Source: Choristoneura fumiferana (taxonomy: Eukaryota > Arthropoda > Insecta > Lepidoptera > Tortricidae). From it: a stretch of DNA of 64,000 nt. Both the position numbers and the translations under genes were made by a program. The notes beneath the pieces were generated by a model. It saw nothing but the letters and a program-made list of their open reading frames with translations, made no database searches and was not told where the DNA came from. The stretch is taken from contig NC_133491.1 in assembly GCF_025370935.1 (NCBI RefSeq), positions 14,210,397 to 14,274,396 on the forward strand. Reading direction: 5' to 3'. Positions 37,601-49,600 of this stretch are shown piece after piece; positions within the stretch are counted from its first letter, which is position 1, and every line of letters begins with the position of its first letter.

Positions 37601-40600
37601 CTTCATTTTGGTTTCTTTTTCTATTTGGTGAAGGTTGAAATCCTAATGTCATTGGGTCCCCCCAGTGTTTAATAGGATAACTCCGTTTTCCCCTTTTTTA
37701 TGTTGACACTGTTTTAATTATGTTTTTTGTGTTTCTCCCCACTCCAGTACCAACCCCAGTGATCAGAACTTTTTTGAATCACTGTAAGCAGTTTTCTTTG
37801 ATTTTTTTTCACGTTTTTAGAAAATAATTTACTAATCTAGTTTGATTTTAGCTCCCTAACTGTACTAATTGTGTTTGTGAATGTTTTTCGGTTGCAAGTA
37901 TATGTTGTTATCAGTATAAGTTGATACTTAAAATAAGCACAATCTGTATTGCATGAGCATGAACGAGTAAGCATGCCATACAACCAATACAAATTTCGAT
38001 AAAATGTTAGTGTTTAATATTTATTCCCTGTAATTTATACACCTAAAAGTCACTGTAGCTGTAGATCTGAAATACACCTTCAGTAAGACTATACTGACAA
38101 GCAATACAACGCGTACAGTTGCCATCGTATCCATCTGAGCTGTCTAAGTAGTCAAAAATATCTTAACACATGATCCGACACGCTCTTGGCCGGTTTTAAT
38201 GAATGACTGTATCCTTCAATGCGTTGATTTAGAAATGGTGGCTGACCTGAGTATGATATGAAATTAAGCTCGGTAACTCCACGCGTTCCTGAGAAAAAGG
38301 CTACGTACGCACTATGCGGCTAACCGTGCGGTTCGAGCGTGCCGTCTCTTTCTCAAGCGCAACTTTGAAGAGGGACGGCACGCTAAAACCGCACGGTACG
38401 TAGTCGTGTCTTTTCAGACGGACGGATAGCAAAGTGATCCTATGAGGGTTCAGCTTTGCCAACTCAAGTACGGAACTCTAAAAAACGCGCTACTGGCTCC
38501 CTGCATAAGTATGATCACAAGATGCAATCATGCTGTAATTTGAGATTATTCTAAACTATTCGAAATGATTTACATACACAGTTAGGTATTGTTAAGCCGT
38601 CACTACACGCTATGTCAATATGCTATTAATTAAAATGCGTCAAATAAGTTTTGAGACTGTATGAAAGACTGTTATTTAGCTCGTTATTTTTTAGTGTTGT
38701 AATTAGTAATATTTAGAATTTACCCGCGGCTTCGTACGCATAATCCAGATCCCGCAGTTGAATTGAAATAAATGAATAAATAAATAAATACCAGGATTTT
38801 ATCTAATTCCCATGGGAATTCCCAAAAATTTCGTTCAATCGACGTTGCATTAAAAACAACCGTGCCAAATTTCTAGCGCTAATCCCAGCGATGAAATTTC
38901 GAGATGTTGTCCCTATCCCGTTGGAATATCGAGGTAACAAGTACTTATAGCCTATACATTATTCCAGACGTCCAGCTATCTACATACAGAATTTCATTCG
39001 AACCCACGTTATTTTTTTTATATGGTTTCACAGTTAATTTATTCAAACTGTCTTCTATATACAGAAAATGTCCAAATATTACGTCATGTTTGTTTATTGC
39101 ATGATTCACGGCACACCTTATCTATTTTTCTACCTACTTTATGTAAAATTCGCATAACTTATCATTTGGTAACTAATCTTTCAAAGTGCATAGATACAAA
39201 GTTATTAAAGCAATCTAGTTGAACTTTACTATCACAATTTGTAAAGTCTAATGTCGTTTGAGTCAGGTTTAAACTTGTACAAGTTATTGGTGCGTTAATT
39301 ACATGCTTTGTTTGTTAGTAGTTAAAGTTCATTATACCTTTTCGTGATGCTTAGCGTGTGGGTAAAAGCGTGGGTTATTTATTTACTTAGGCCGCCCTTT
39401 CCAAGGTCATAGCTTGTATTGGCATAGAGAAATTCGAGATCGATGTTGAGTGTGTACACCGCCTTTGTATGAGTTAGATTTTACGAAACAATAGTAATAG
39501 TTGAGAGAACAAATACACTACGCTGGCAACTTTGTTTGCGGGATAAATGATAGCTTTTGCTATGTCGTTAGCTAAGAATATAGTTTTATATAAGTTGAAA
39601 TGGGAGTAGACCTTTGCCTGCCGTGGATCATTTTATCTTCATACTATATTATGATCTTAGTAATATGTCCTACTGCTGGGCACAGGCCTTCTCACAGAAT
39701 GAGAGGGCTTGGACCGTAGTTCTCACGCGGGCCCTTCATACGCACCATTGAATTATTTGTCATTTCGCAGGTTTCCTCACGATGTTTTCCTTCGTCATAA
39801 AGCTCGTGGTAAATTTCAAATGTGATTTCACACATGAAAGGAAATAAATTCAATTGTGTGTGTGTGTGTGTCAAGTTCTCTCTGGGGAACTAAAGCCCAA
39901 GTCCTCTCATCATGAGAGGAGGCCTTTTGATCGATATAAATAGAACATCTTGTAATTCGCCATGCTATTTAATTTATAGTGTAAGGACAAACGGACAGAT
40001 GACATAATTGCCACGGTACAGTGGCCCCGTGACGTCACATCCGCCGCATTGTTTCAAAATGGCGACCTCAAAACTTGTCACTTTGGACAATGGTGAAATT
40101 TTGATGTAACGCTTTTGATTTTGCTGCCGAATTGTTTTGACTGTTCCTGTTGTTTTGTACTGGTTTTTGTAATCCTAGACCAGAGTTTTGTAATAGAAGT
40201 CCCTCGTTCGGGCCTTTTTTTTTAATCCCCGACGCAAAAAGAGGGGTGTTATAAGTTTGACCGCTATGTGTGTCTGTGTGTCTGCATCATAGACATACAG
40301 ACACACAGACATAATGTGTCTGTCTGTGGCACCGTGGCTCATAAACGGGTGAACCGATTCGAATGCGGTTTTTTTAATTTGAAAGCAGGGTTTCTAGCGA
40401 TAATTCTTATGCATGTTTTATCAAAATCGGTTCAGGCGTTTGTGAGATATTGAACTTTGAAGTGACAATGTCGGGGGTTTCCAATTTTTTGTTGGTTAGG
40501 TTATAAATGGTGCTAGAAATATAGCATTGTTTAAGTTGAATGCGGGCTCGCGCGGCTCTGTGCTTGTAATAATGCGATGTACGACCTGCATTAATATCTG

Positions 40601-43600
40601 CCACAGCGGAGCGTGCGAAAATATCTGGCATGTCCTACCGTACCAGCCCTAGAAGAAGTCGTATCAGACATTTATGCGCGTTTTGTTGTGCTGGTGACTG
40701 TACATGCATGCTCTCACTCCGTCTGAATAAGGCGACATGGCGGGACAGTGTAGCGATATGAATAGGGTTCTTCTTAGCACTGCATAAGTACGGAACCCTA
40801 AAAATTATATCGTTTGTATCAGTGTTTAATTTACTTAGGGGCTGTTTCACCATCCATTGATTAGTGTTAACTGGCGGTTAGGTGTGATGCCGTCTCTATT
40901 TGTTGTGTTCGATTAGACGGAGAAGGCATCACATTTAACCGTCGGTTAACGCTAATCAATGGATGGTGTCACAGCCTCTTACAGTAATAAACTAGCTGTT
41001 GCCCGCGATTCCGTCTGCGTAGTATGCGTTTATCGCTATGCCGCGGGAACTATGCAATTTTCCTGGATAAAAACTATCCTTTGTCCTTCCCCGGGACTCA
41101 AATTATCTGTATACCGAATTCCATCTAAATCGATTTAGCGGTTTAAACGTGTGGTACAAACAGACTTACAAACTTTCGCATTTATAATATTAGTAGTGGG
41201 ATTGAACAGGTTTTTATTAGTCCAAGATTGTTATAACTATTCGGTATTATTGTGACCTTAGTGTCAATCAGTACCCACACATAGACCTCGGTTAATGAAC
41301 TTGATTCAAATGCATTTTATACTCTTAACCTTACTGTTGGTTCTTATACTTATAATGTACATTCAAGTACAGAGATATGTACAATTTTGCACCTCAATGC
41401 GGTGTGATAAGGTGCAAAATTTTATACAGATTTCGTACATGACCGGGATATGACAGTCGAACTTTTGATGTCTCACAGTATAGGTAGAGTCATTCAGGAT
41501 GACGACTGCCGTGGTTCTTATTACAATTTCATTAATGTCTAATTTTGACAAAATCACGCGTCTTCGTGGATAGCACTAGGTATAAGTGTCATAATGATTT
41601 TCCTAATCAGGCAATGCGATGTAGCATCTGGGGGCACGGTAGTGCTAAGACGGACAAAAAAGAAAGCGGGCACAACCTACCTTTTCTAGAATAATTTAAT
41701 CTTACTTTCAAACCCTCATAGTTCATAGCTTCGTTCAAAATAACGCTAAATATCCCAAATTCACAGGATATGATGTAGTTAGGAAACATTCCGAAACATA
41801 TAGAAAATACTTAAGTTTCATTGATCTAGCTCTTACAGCTTAGATTTTATTGATTTGGCCACTCACTGGTCAGAACCCCGAATCCCCGAAGTTCCCGATA
41901 TCCTAAAAAGTATAAAATTGGCATGAAACCTAGGATTAATATACAAAGAACAGAAAAATTAAAAATCTGTAATTTTTACACATTTTGAAATAATTCGTGC
42001 ATTATTAAAAGTAAAATAAAATAAAGTAAGTAAAATTTCGATAAAACAAGTCGTTAATTAATTTAATTTCAAATTTGGGTCAATGAACTTTTTCCTGTTT
42101 GTTATTCTGTCCCGTTGTCCAAGAGAAAACAGTGACAGAGTTTCTTAAAAAACTGTTATGATATATGCTTCTAATGTGCTTAGGAGATTGGCCATTAAAT
42201 AATGGGCTTGTAACTACGACAAAAATGTACGCTCTATGAATTATAACCACGGAAAACATGGAGAAACTCATGGTTTTATAGAGTTGTCCAGGGGACGTAA
42301 CCATGGCAACGCGGTGCAGGGAAAAGTTGATCGAACCATTTTCATTCTACGTGGATGATTCCTTTGAGTAACAGGATGGCTTTAGAGCTTTAGGTCTTGG
42401 AGACCTAAGTCGACCGATTTTTGAGATTGTTGTATAAACCAAAATTTCGTCGGTTTTGGTTGAGAAGGTGATGGTTCGTGTTTGGCGATTGTTTTTTTTT
42501 GTGTGGATGGCTTATTGTTCATGTTATGTAACTTTTAAGACTTTTAGTTATAATTAAAAAAATATGGTAATTAGTATGATAGAGTAGGATTATGAATGGA
42601 TGATTACAACCATAAATAGAAATGTTGTCTAAAATAGTCTGAGAAAAGAGCGACATGATTTTAAAGACAACGTCAGCGGTAAATTTCTATTTATATAATT
42701 AAGGTAATTGTAATGAATAAGTAGCATAATTATACTATTGTTAATATGTAGGTAGACAATTGTGTAGCTATAGCATGGTCGAAAGCTTCAAATTGCATTT
42801 CTAACAAATGAGAAGCAACTGTTCAAAAAGGACTTATATCAACTTAATTTCCAATGCCTTTTTGAACTGTTATAACTCATATTTGTAGTGTACGCAAAAC
42901 TAACTCCATCGTGTTATACTTTTCAATGTGTTTAAATTGCAATAATACATGTTTCAGGGCGGCATCAACAACTAACGTGATGTTCGCGTCTGCGCCGCTC
43001 ACAAGACGTGCCTCCGCTTTGCATCTAGACTCAGAAACTGACAATAAAGGTAAATATCATAACATTCTGAAATCTGTAATTATTTACAAAAGGCTGGATT
43101 AAGAAGAAACTATTTTCTACTTACAAAAAAAATACCAATTGAATTGGCATAGTTATTCATCAAATTAAAATGTCATTGCTTCTAATAAACTGGGCTATGA
43201 GTCGGTCTTAAAAACTACGTTAGTATAAAATTATTAATAGTAAACCCTCTTCTTAATCGTGACCGTAAATCCCGTCTTTCTCACGCGTCTAAATGCATGA
43301 GAAAGACAAATTATTTTCTTACAAATATCGGGGTAAAATTAAATCTTGGAATGTGTATGAAATTGCATGCTGGATTTGTGCTTTGCAATGTTGGTGATCA
43401 TTATACTTATTTTTATCATCTTTAAGCACGCCCCTCAAAGTTCCCTGTGTATACACAGGGAAAAGATTAAAAAGGCTTATGCTCGTAAAACCCACTTTGC
43501 CGAAATGTGCATTTTTTAAAGGTGCTCTTCAGAAGGAATGAAGGAAAAACATGCACTTCCTAATGGGTACAATTTCTCAAAGAGTGCGGTTTACGAGTCT

Positions 43601-46600
43601 AGGCTGTTAAAATAGAATTGAAACCAAGTATACTACAGTCGAGTTCATAAACTTGTGCCGTGAACAATAGAGTCGTGTTCAGATATTTTTGATCAAAAAT
43701 TTGCTCACAAGTTTATGAACTCGACTGTACATACTCATGCATGTAATACACGCTGATTGAAATTTTGTGTTAGTAAAATTCCCGTGTTTACTCTGTCCAA
43801 AACTCTATTTACCCTCTAGGAAATTAAAGTCATAACCAATTTCTTTCATTGTGTATCCCCTTTATTTTAATGCAGCCATTATAGGAATGAGGATGTTTAC
43901 AAGTTTCTGTAAGTTATTTTCAATAGCATTCCTTTAACATAAACAAAACTACAAAACATTAAACAGTCTTCGTAAATGCACCTTTCTTGACAAATTATAC
44001 GATCGTCCCTCAAGTTAGACATGTCATTTATTCTTAAAGCCATAAGGTGGAATTTCATTCGTATAATTTAAAAGTAACTGTAGGATAACGGTTGTAATTT
44101 GGTACGGAGAGCGTTTACGAAGACCCGATGTTAATCGAGCGGCCTTGCGCTGGATTAGAAGAGATTATGTTAATGCTCAAGACTCAAAGATGTGTCAGTA
44201 GATTAACTGGTTGCTCTATTTTGACGTCGGGACTGTGGTATGACATAATAGTGTTGAGTCACTGTTGAAGTGTCTCGGGATATTGGCCTAGTGGTTATAC
44301 TGTTATGCATTTTGTGGACTTGGTGCGTGACGTCATGAATCACACCTGGCAATATGACGAAATAACATTGAATTATGTATGAACTAAGTATAAAATATTT
44401 ACTTTGCTTCACCTCAAACATCTAAATCAAACCATTTAAAGAGACTTAGGGCCTGTTTCACCACTTGTCAACTAACTTTTAAGTGTCAGACAAAAGTAAT
44501 GCCGTCTTTGTTTATTCGGACAAAACAAACAGAGACGGCATCACTGATATCCGACACTTAAAGTTAGTCGACAAGTGGTGAAACAGGCCCTTAAACTTTC
44601 TCTTGACAAGAAATACGTAGTTCCTGCCTGACACATCTCTTAAAGCGTACCTGAACACATACCCCTAAAACGCAAACAGCAAAATTCTGTCTCATTCCTT
44701 AACACAAACTTTGCCTTTAGAAATTTTGTTTGCCTCGTGCAACAGATTATGCTTACATAAAAGTAGTAAGTTTACTCTAGCTGTCCAGCTTATGCATCTA
44801 CTTCAGTAACCGTTATAATTGATCATTCCAGACGAACCCGACCGCCAGCCGGCGCCAGCCGTTTGGTCGTCGGTGGCGCGCCGCCGCACCGACCTGGTGC
44901 CGACGCTGCCGGCGCCCCGCGCCCCAGGTAGAGCCTACTCAATGACGCGGCTCGATAAGCTCCCGTCGCGCCCGCTCTCAGGCTCTCCCTCCATGCACCA
45001 CCTCAACAGGACCCGTAAGACTTTCAGGATATGCGCCACGCATAGGCGGCTTGTGGGACGCTGGTGTGAGGAGCGCTTAGCGACGAGTTTCTGCTTTGCT
45101 TTTGGTGACTGACGCTTGTGTTCTAATAGTCGAAAACGTTTTAGACTGATTATAGTCTTAGGTATATTCCGCCAGTATCTTTTTGCCTTTTCGAGTCTTT
45201 AAAACTACCTAGTCGCGGTCTTAATGGACTCAGACAGAGCCAATTCCATTACGCAGTTCGATAAGCTCCTTCCGTGCACCACCTCAACAGGACCCGTAAG
45301 ACTAGCAAGATATGCGCCACGTGTAGGCGGCTTATGGGAGGCTGGTGTGAAGAGCGCTCAACGACGAGTTTCTGCTTTGCTTTTGGTGACTGATGCTTGT
45401 GTTCTGTGTTGAGGAGGTTTCCGGATGATTATAGTCCTAGGCATATTTCGCCAGTATTCTTATTCCTCCTCAGGTCTTTAAAAAACCTAGTCATGGGTGG
45501 ATGAACCCAGGTACAGCTTCTTTCATTGTGCAGTTCGACAAGTCCCATTCTGCGTGAGCACGATTGTTAGTGAAAGTGATCTCACTTCTCAGGTTTGTCT
45601 TCCATGCCCCATTTCAACAGGGCTCATAATCATAAGACTTAGATTATGCAACATGCAGAAGCTGGTTGGGGAATGTTGATGTGAAAAGTTTGTAGTATAA
45701 AAATAGGTTGAATGTCAGTTTTTGTGCACCCACAAACAAGATGCGTCAGGATCGGCAGAAAATATACTCTTTCTAACCCCGTTTTTGAGATTACCGTCTG
45801 GAAGGCTTTTTAAATGATTGCCTACTTTGCTTTGGCTGTTGACAGTGTGCAAGGTTTGCTAGGAATATTTTGGTTATGCCATTGATGCACAAAGTCCGAA
45901 AGCTAACTAGATGAGTAAATTGGGATCGTTTAGATTAATTTCGGAGCGTAGGAGTATGTTTTGGACCTCAAAATGAAACGTCAGAATTTAAAAATACGCT
46001 TCTGTTCAAAGTGCTTGAGCTTTAGTTTGTGTTGAGTGCTTTTGGTGATTGACGCTTGTGTTCTGGTTGGTCGTTTAAAAGTGCGTCGATTTGAGTGTGG
46101 ACATTTTGTCGCATCGCAATATTTTGGCAATCCATGCTTCGTGTGTCGTAGGAAAAGTCGTCATTATTTATTTAATTTAGGGTATTCTATGCTATTTCGA
46201 AATAATTCTTTAATCCATATGTACGTCCGTAGCTTGCTTTTGCGTCTCTTGTTTGTTTTGTCAGAAATTATTGTCTCCGGCTTATATTTTTTGTTAGTTT
46301 ATACACACAGTTGTTTCAATCGCTTTATTAATGTTCATTAACCGAAGATGCTTCTTTAATTTAATAACAGTGTTGACTGCTGACTAACACATATGTTTTA
46401 CTATTTTTTCTTGATTATTTAAAATGTTTAATCCTCATACACTTATTCTCTGGTGTCACTTTTTCCCCTTCTTCTTTCATTCTTTTTTTATTTCTGCCGC
46501 AAATCACTTTTTCAAAATTATGAACTATTTGGCACTTATAATTGGTTTTTGGTATCTACTGGTCACTTCAAAATTTGGGTTTATTTTAGGCGTTTGTGAC

Positions 46601-49600
46601 TACTTAAAAAAAGGGGTTTTTCATTCGGCTATCCTATCACTTTGGGTTAAGGTGAGATTATTCTATTATCGGGTTAGCACTTCCTACTCATCACATCACA
46701 TCGACTTCAAGGTAAGTAGAGATCTAAATTACTTACGCACCTGATTTGTGTACAGCACTACCGTCATTACTTTGAAAAAAATCTCGTATCTCAAATCAAT
46801 AAGTCAACAAAATTGACACTTAAGGTTTACTCAAATAAATGATCGAGTTAAGGATACGAGCATTTTTAAAAGTATTGACGATATTATAGTGGTTTGTAAA
46901 TAAGCAATATATCAATTTTCCCTTTGGCCACACCATGCTTCCCCCTTCTATGTAAAAAGCAGTACCCTGCTCCTGCTACACAACTATGACTCATTCTTCC
47001 TATCCATATTTTCTAGCTGCTTCCCGCACTGAAAACCTTTTCTTCCCTTCCTCACTTTTAGCATCATTCTAGTCACAAAGCATCCTATACCTTCCAACCT
47101 CTTTTCACTGCCCAAACTGCCGTATCCATTCCATACAATTTGTCAAAAATATGATTCGATTTAAAATCAATCCTTCTTAATATTGTATGCAGAAGGGAAC
47201 TATTCTCGCCTTAAAAGCTATCTCATTCTTTAACCTCGCGTACTTTAAAGAACAAATCAACACGAGAGTGACGGCCGAATTTTATTTGTTAAAGTAATCC
47301 AAAATCTGTTAGCTTGAACTTGGCTTGACACACTACCGCGTGTCTAAATATCCAAAATAACAAAGCTGGTCTTAGTACTACATCTGTTAAATAACCTAAC
47401 CAACAAAAATTTGGAAAACCCCCGACTTTGTCACTTCAAACTCTAAAACGGCTAAACCGATTTTGATGAAACATGTCTAAGAACCATCGCTAGGAAACAA
47501 TTCCAAATTTAAAAAAAACCGCATTCAAATCGGTCCACCCGTTTAAGTGCCTACGGTGCCACAGACAGACACACGACACACATAGTGGTCAAACTTATAA
47601 CACCCCTCTTTTTGCGTTGGGGGTTATAAAAGGTTAGGACTCAGCAGCTCCTGTGCACTTTACCATTTTTCTACCTACTGTCAACATTCCTTACCTTCCT
47701 TCCCACTCCTCGTGCTCACAACTCACCCTAGTAGCCAACCAGCCTCACGTGTAAATACGCCGCAGAGCCGCGCTCCGGCGACACGACGCCCGGCTCCCGT
47801 CCGGCGAGTGCGCTCTCCTCCGCGCCGCCGGTCATGCGCCGTCCGGCGGCGCGCAAGCCCCGGCCCGCTTCCATCGCCGGGACCGGCGTCAACACGCCCA
47901 AAGGTAAGCTCGAGTGCCGAGTGCAGGAATGGTGTTATTAGGTATGGTAGCTACGCAGGATCGCTAAATTATCAGATAGACGTATGAGTGTAGGTGGACC
48001 ACAGATATAATTTATACCTGCTGAGCTGGCAACGTTGCATTTTTGTTACTTTTTCTCGATTATTCCATAAAAATTGAATGAAAATTAAAAATTGGTCTGA
48101 TAGAACTCTTCTTAATATAAATGTTTATTGTTATGTTTTCTTAATGTTAATTTGTCTAGTCCAATAATTATTCGTTATAGACTTTTATTTTCTTTAAAAA
48201 CCGTTAGTAAACATTAATTCGTTTTTAAAGAATATAAAAATCTATCACGAATAATTATTGAAGTAGACACATTAACTTATAAATATATTAAGAAGAGTTC
48301 TATCAGACCACATTTTTAATTTTCTTTAAATTTTTATGGATAATCGAAAAAAAACTAACAAAAATGCAACGTTGCCAGCTCAGAAGGTATAAACGCTCTT
48401 AAGGCAATTTTCGTCCGTGCTGACGAGTGTTAACACCAATGGGCGCTAGGCGCAAGTTGAAATCGGCAATGATTGTAAACAAAATGGCGGCCACCGCGCG
48501 CGCGAACTTTGTCCGATGGCTGCTCAAGGTTTTATTCGCGCAAAATCAAAAGTTTGCATAGGAGCCAACGCCAACATGCTAGTAAGCATCTGCCCGTTTT
48601 TGGTCTGATGGGATTTGGCTCAGACTCACTGTGGTCTTTAGCTAATCTGCGAATGTTGACCCCAACTTAAAGGCCTATCCAAGTAAGTTTCATGTAGCCG
48701 AATTGAGCAATTGTTATGCCCTTTGAACAGTTGGTTTTAGCTTACTTTGTTAGTTATTTCTATAATCCTCTTAATGTTTACGCGAGTATCTGACGATCCT
48801 GTGTAGCTAGAATGTTTTGAATAAGAATAAAACATTATGGTTTGATACGGTTTTGTATATTTAATAATGTAGCAATGAAAATAGTTTGAAAATTCCCTTT
48901 TAGTGTAGATTATTTTTAGTTATCATCTCATTTAGATTTACTTCTTTATATTCGATGTTTGATGTGCTTGGCTTAGCTCTGTAAATAACATGAATGTTAA
49001 ATGTTTAAATGTCTACTAATAATACCTAACAAAATCTTCATATAAAACTGACGTTACGTTATTTTTTGCATAGTTATCGTGACAAATAAAGAAGGAATTC
49101 AATTTTAATAAATTTTGGTCTCCATGCAGAATGGCAAATTATTGTTTAGTTCTTATGAAGAGATCTTCAAAGCCATGATGTGAAATTGGATGACGAAAAT
49201 CGCATCCAGTGCGTAAAATAACATACAAATAGTTCTATTTACGACTGCTTCGGGCCGTATTTTCACGGCTTCAGATCGGATCCATATCCTTTAGTTAACC
49301 TTTTCGACACCCATGACTCATATATACGCACCGCAGGCTCCACGCCAACGACCTATGTATACGTCCATTACTTCAATGCAAAAGCTACCTTCGTTCAATG
49401 ATCAATGGGCTATCGCGTATGAATTCGCCACTAGAGGCGCTAGTGTAGCGCGAGGTCTCCGAAATGTCAAATCTCATAGTTTTTGGGTGAGCTACGCGGG
49501 TTTATTTATAATTAGAATAATTTTGTGAATATTTTGCAATATCTGAAATTAATTATGGCAAATATGCGTTCCGGGGCAATGAATGTCTGTGTTTTGAGAC

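Larger units (their letters stand above)
35513..42957 (+). other. ens intron 3 (7.4 kb) with optional microexon and many palindromic elements
   Basis: Apart from the microexon at 37748-37783, this intron is dominated by small palindromic elements: 35711-35806, 36041-36153, nested 36287-36535, 37149-37284, 37356-37484, 38305-38405 and 40836-40981. It also holds Helitron-like repeats (38725-39005, 41000-41206), a SINE-A fragment (39660-39915) and an inverted copy of the CCCCGACG family (40230-40505). The interval 41210-42900 shows no recognisable repeat or exon. Confidence 0.7.
43050..44831 (+). other. ens intron 4 (1.8 kb)
   Basis: It contains a 22-bp perfect palindrome (43441-43462), a TA-CAGTC palindromic MITE (43634-43729) and a GTTTCACC-family MITE (44447-44593). 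No other coding or RNA feature is apparent. Confidence 0.7.
45015..47765 (+). other. ens intron 5 (2.75 kb) with fossil exon-5 copies
   Basis: The first ~700 bp consist of decayed tandem copies of the exon 5 3' end plus downstream intron. Further on are a Ser/Phe-coding AT-rich stretch with chance ORFs (46036-46744), a palindromic MITE (46761-46886), a pyrimidine-rich tract (46920-47110) and a CCCCGACG-family repeat (47393-47630). Confidence 0.7.

Noticed and set aside
45222..45425. Exon 5 copy as a functional mutually exclusive exon
   Set aside because: No proper acceptor precedes it, an internal deletion shifts the frame and key residues are altered. It is listed as a fossil copy instead.
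46036..46744. Two ~100-codon ORFs in intron 5
   Set aside because: AT-rich, Phe/Leu/Ser-rich chance translations without splice sites or recognised motifs.
47712..47987. 91-codon frame SRVNTPQSRAPATRRPAPVR... over exon 6
   Set aside because: It stays open only because of high GC. Its third positions are less GC-biased and its exit phase does not fit exon 7.
48420..48560. CpG-rich patch with AAAATGGCGGCC that might be a promoter or exon
   Set aside because: No splice-bounded frame, initiator or conserved peptide could be shown.
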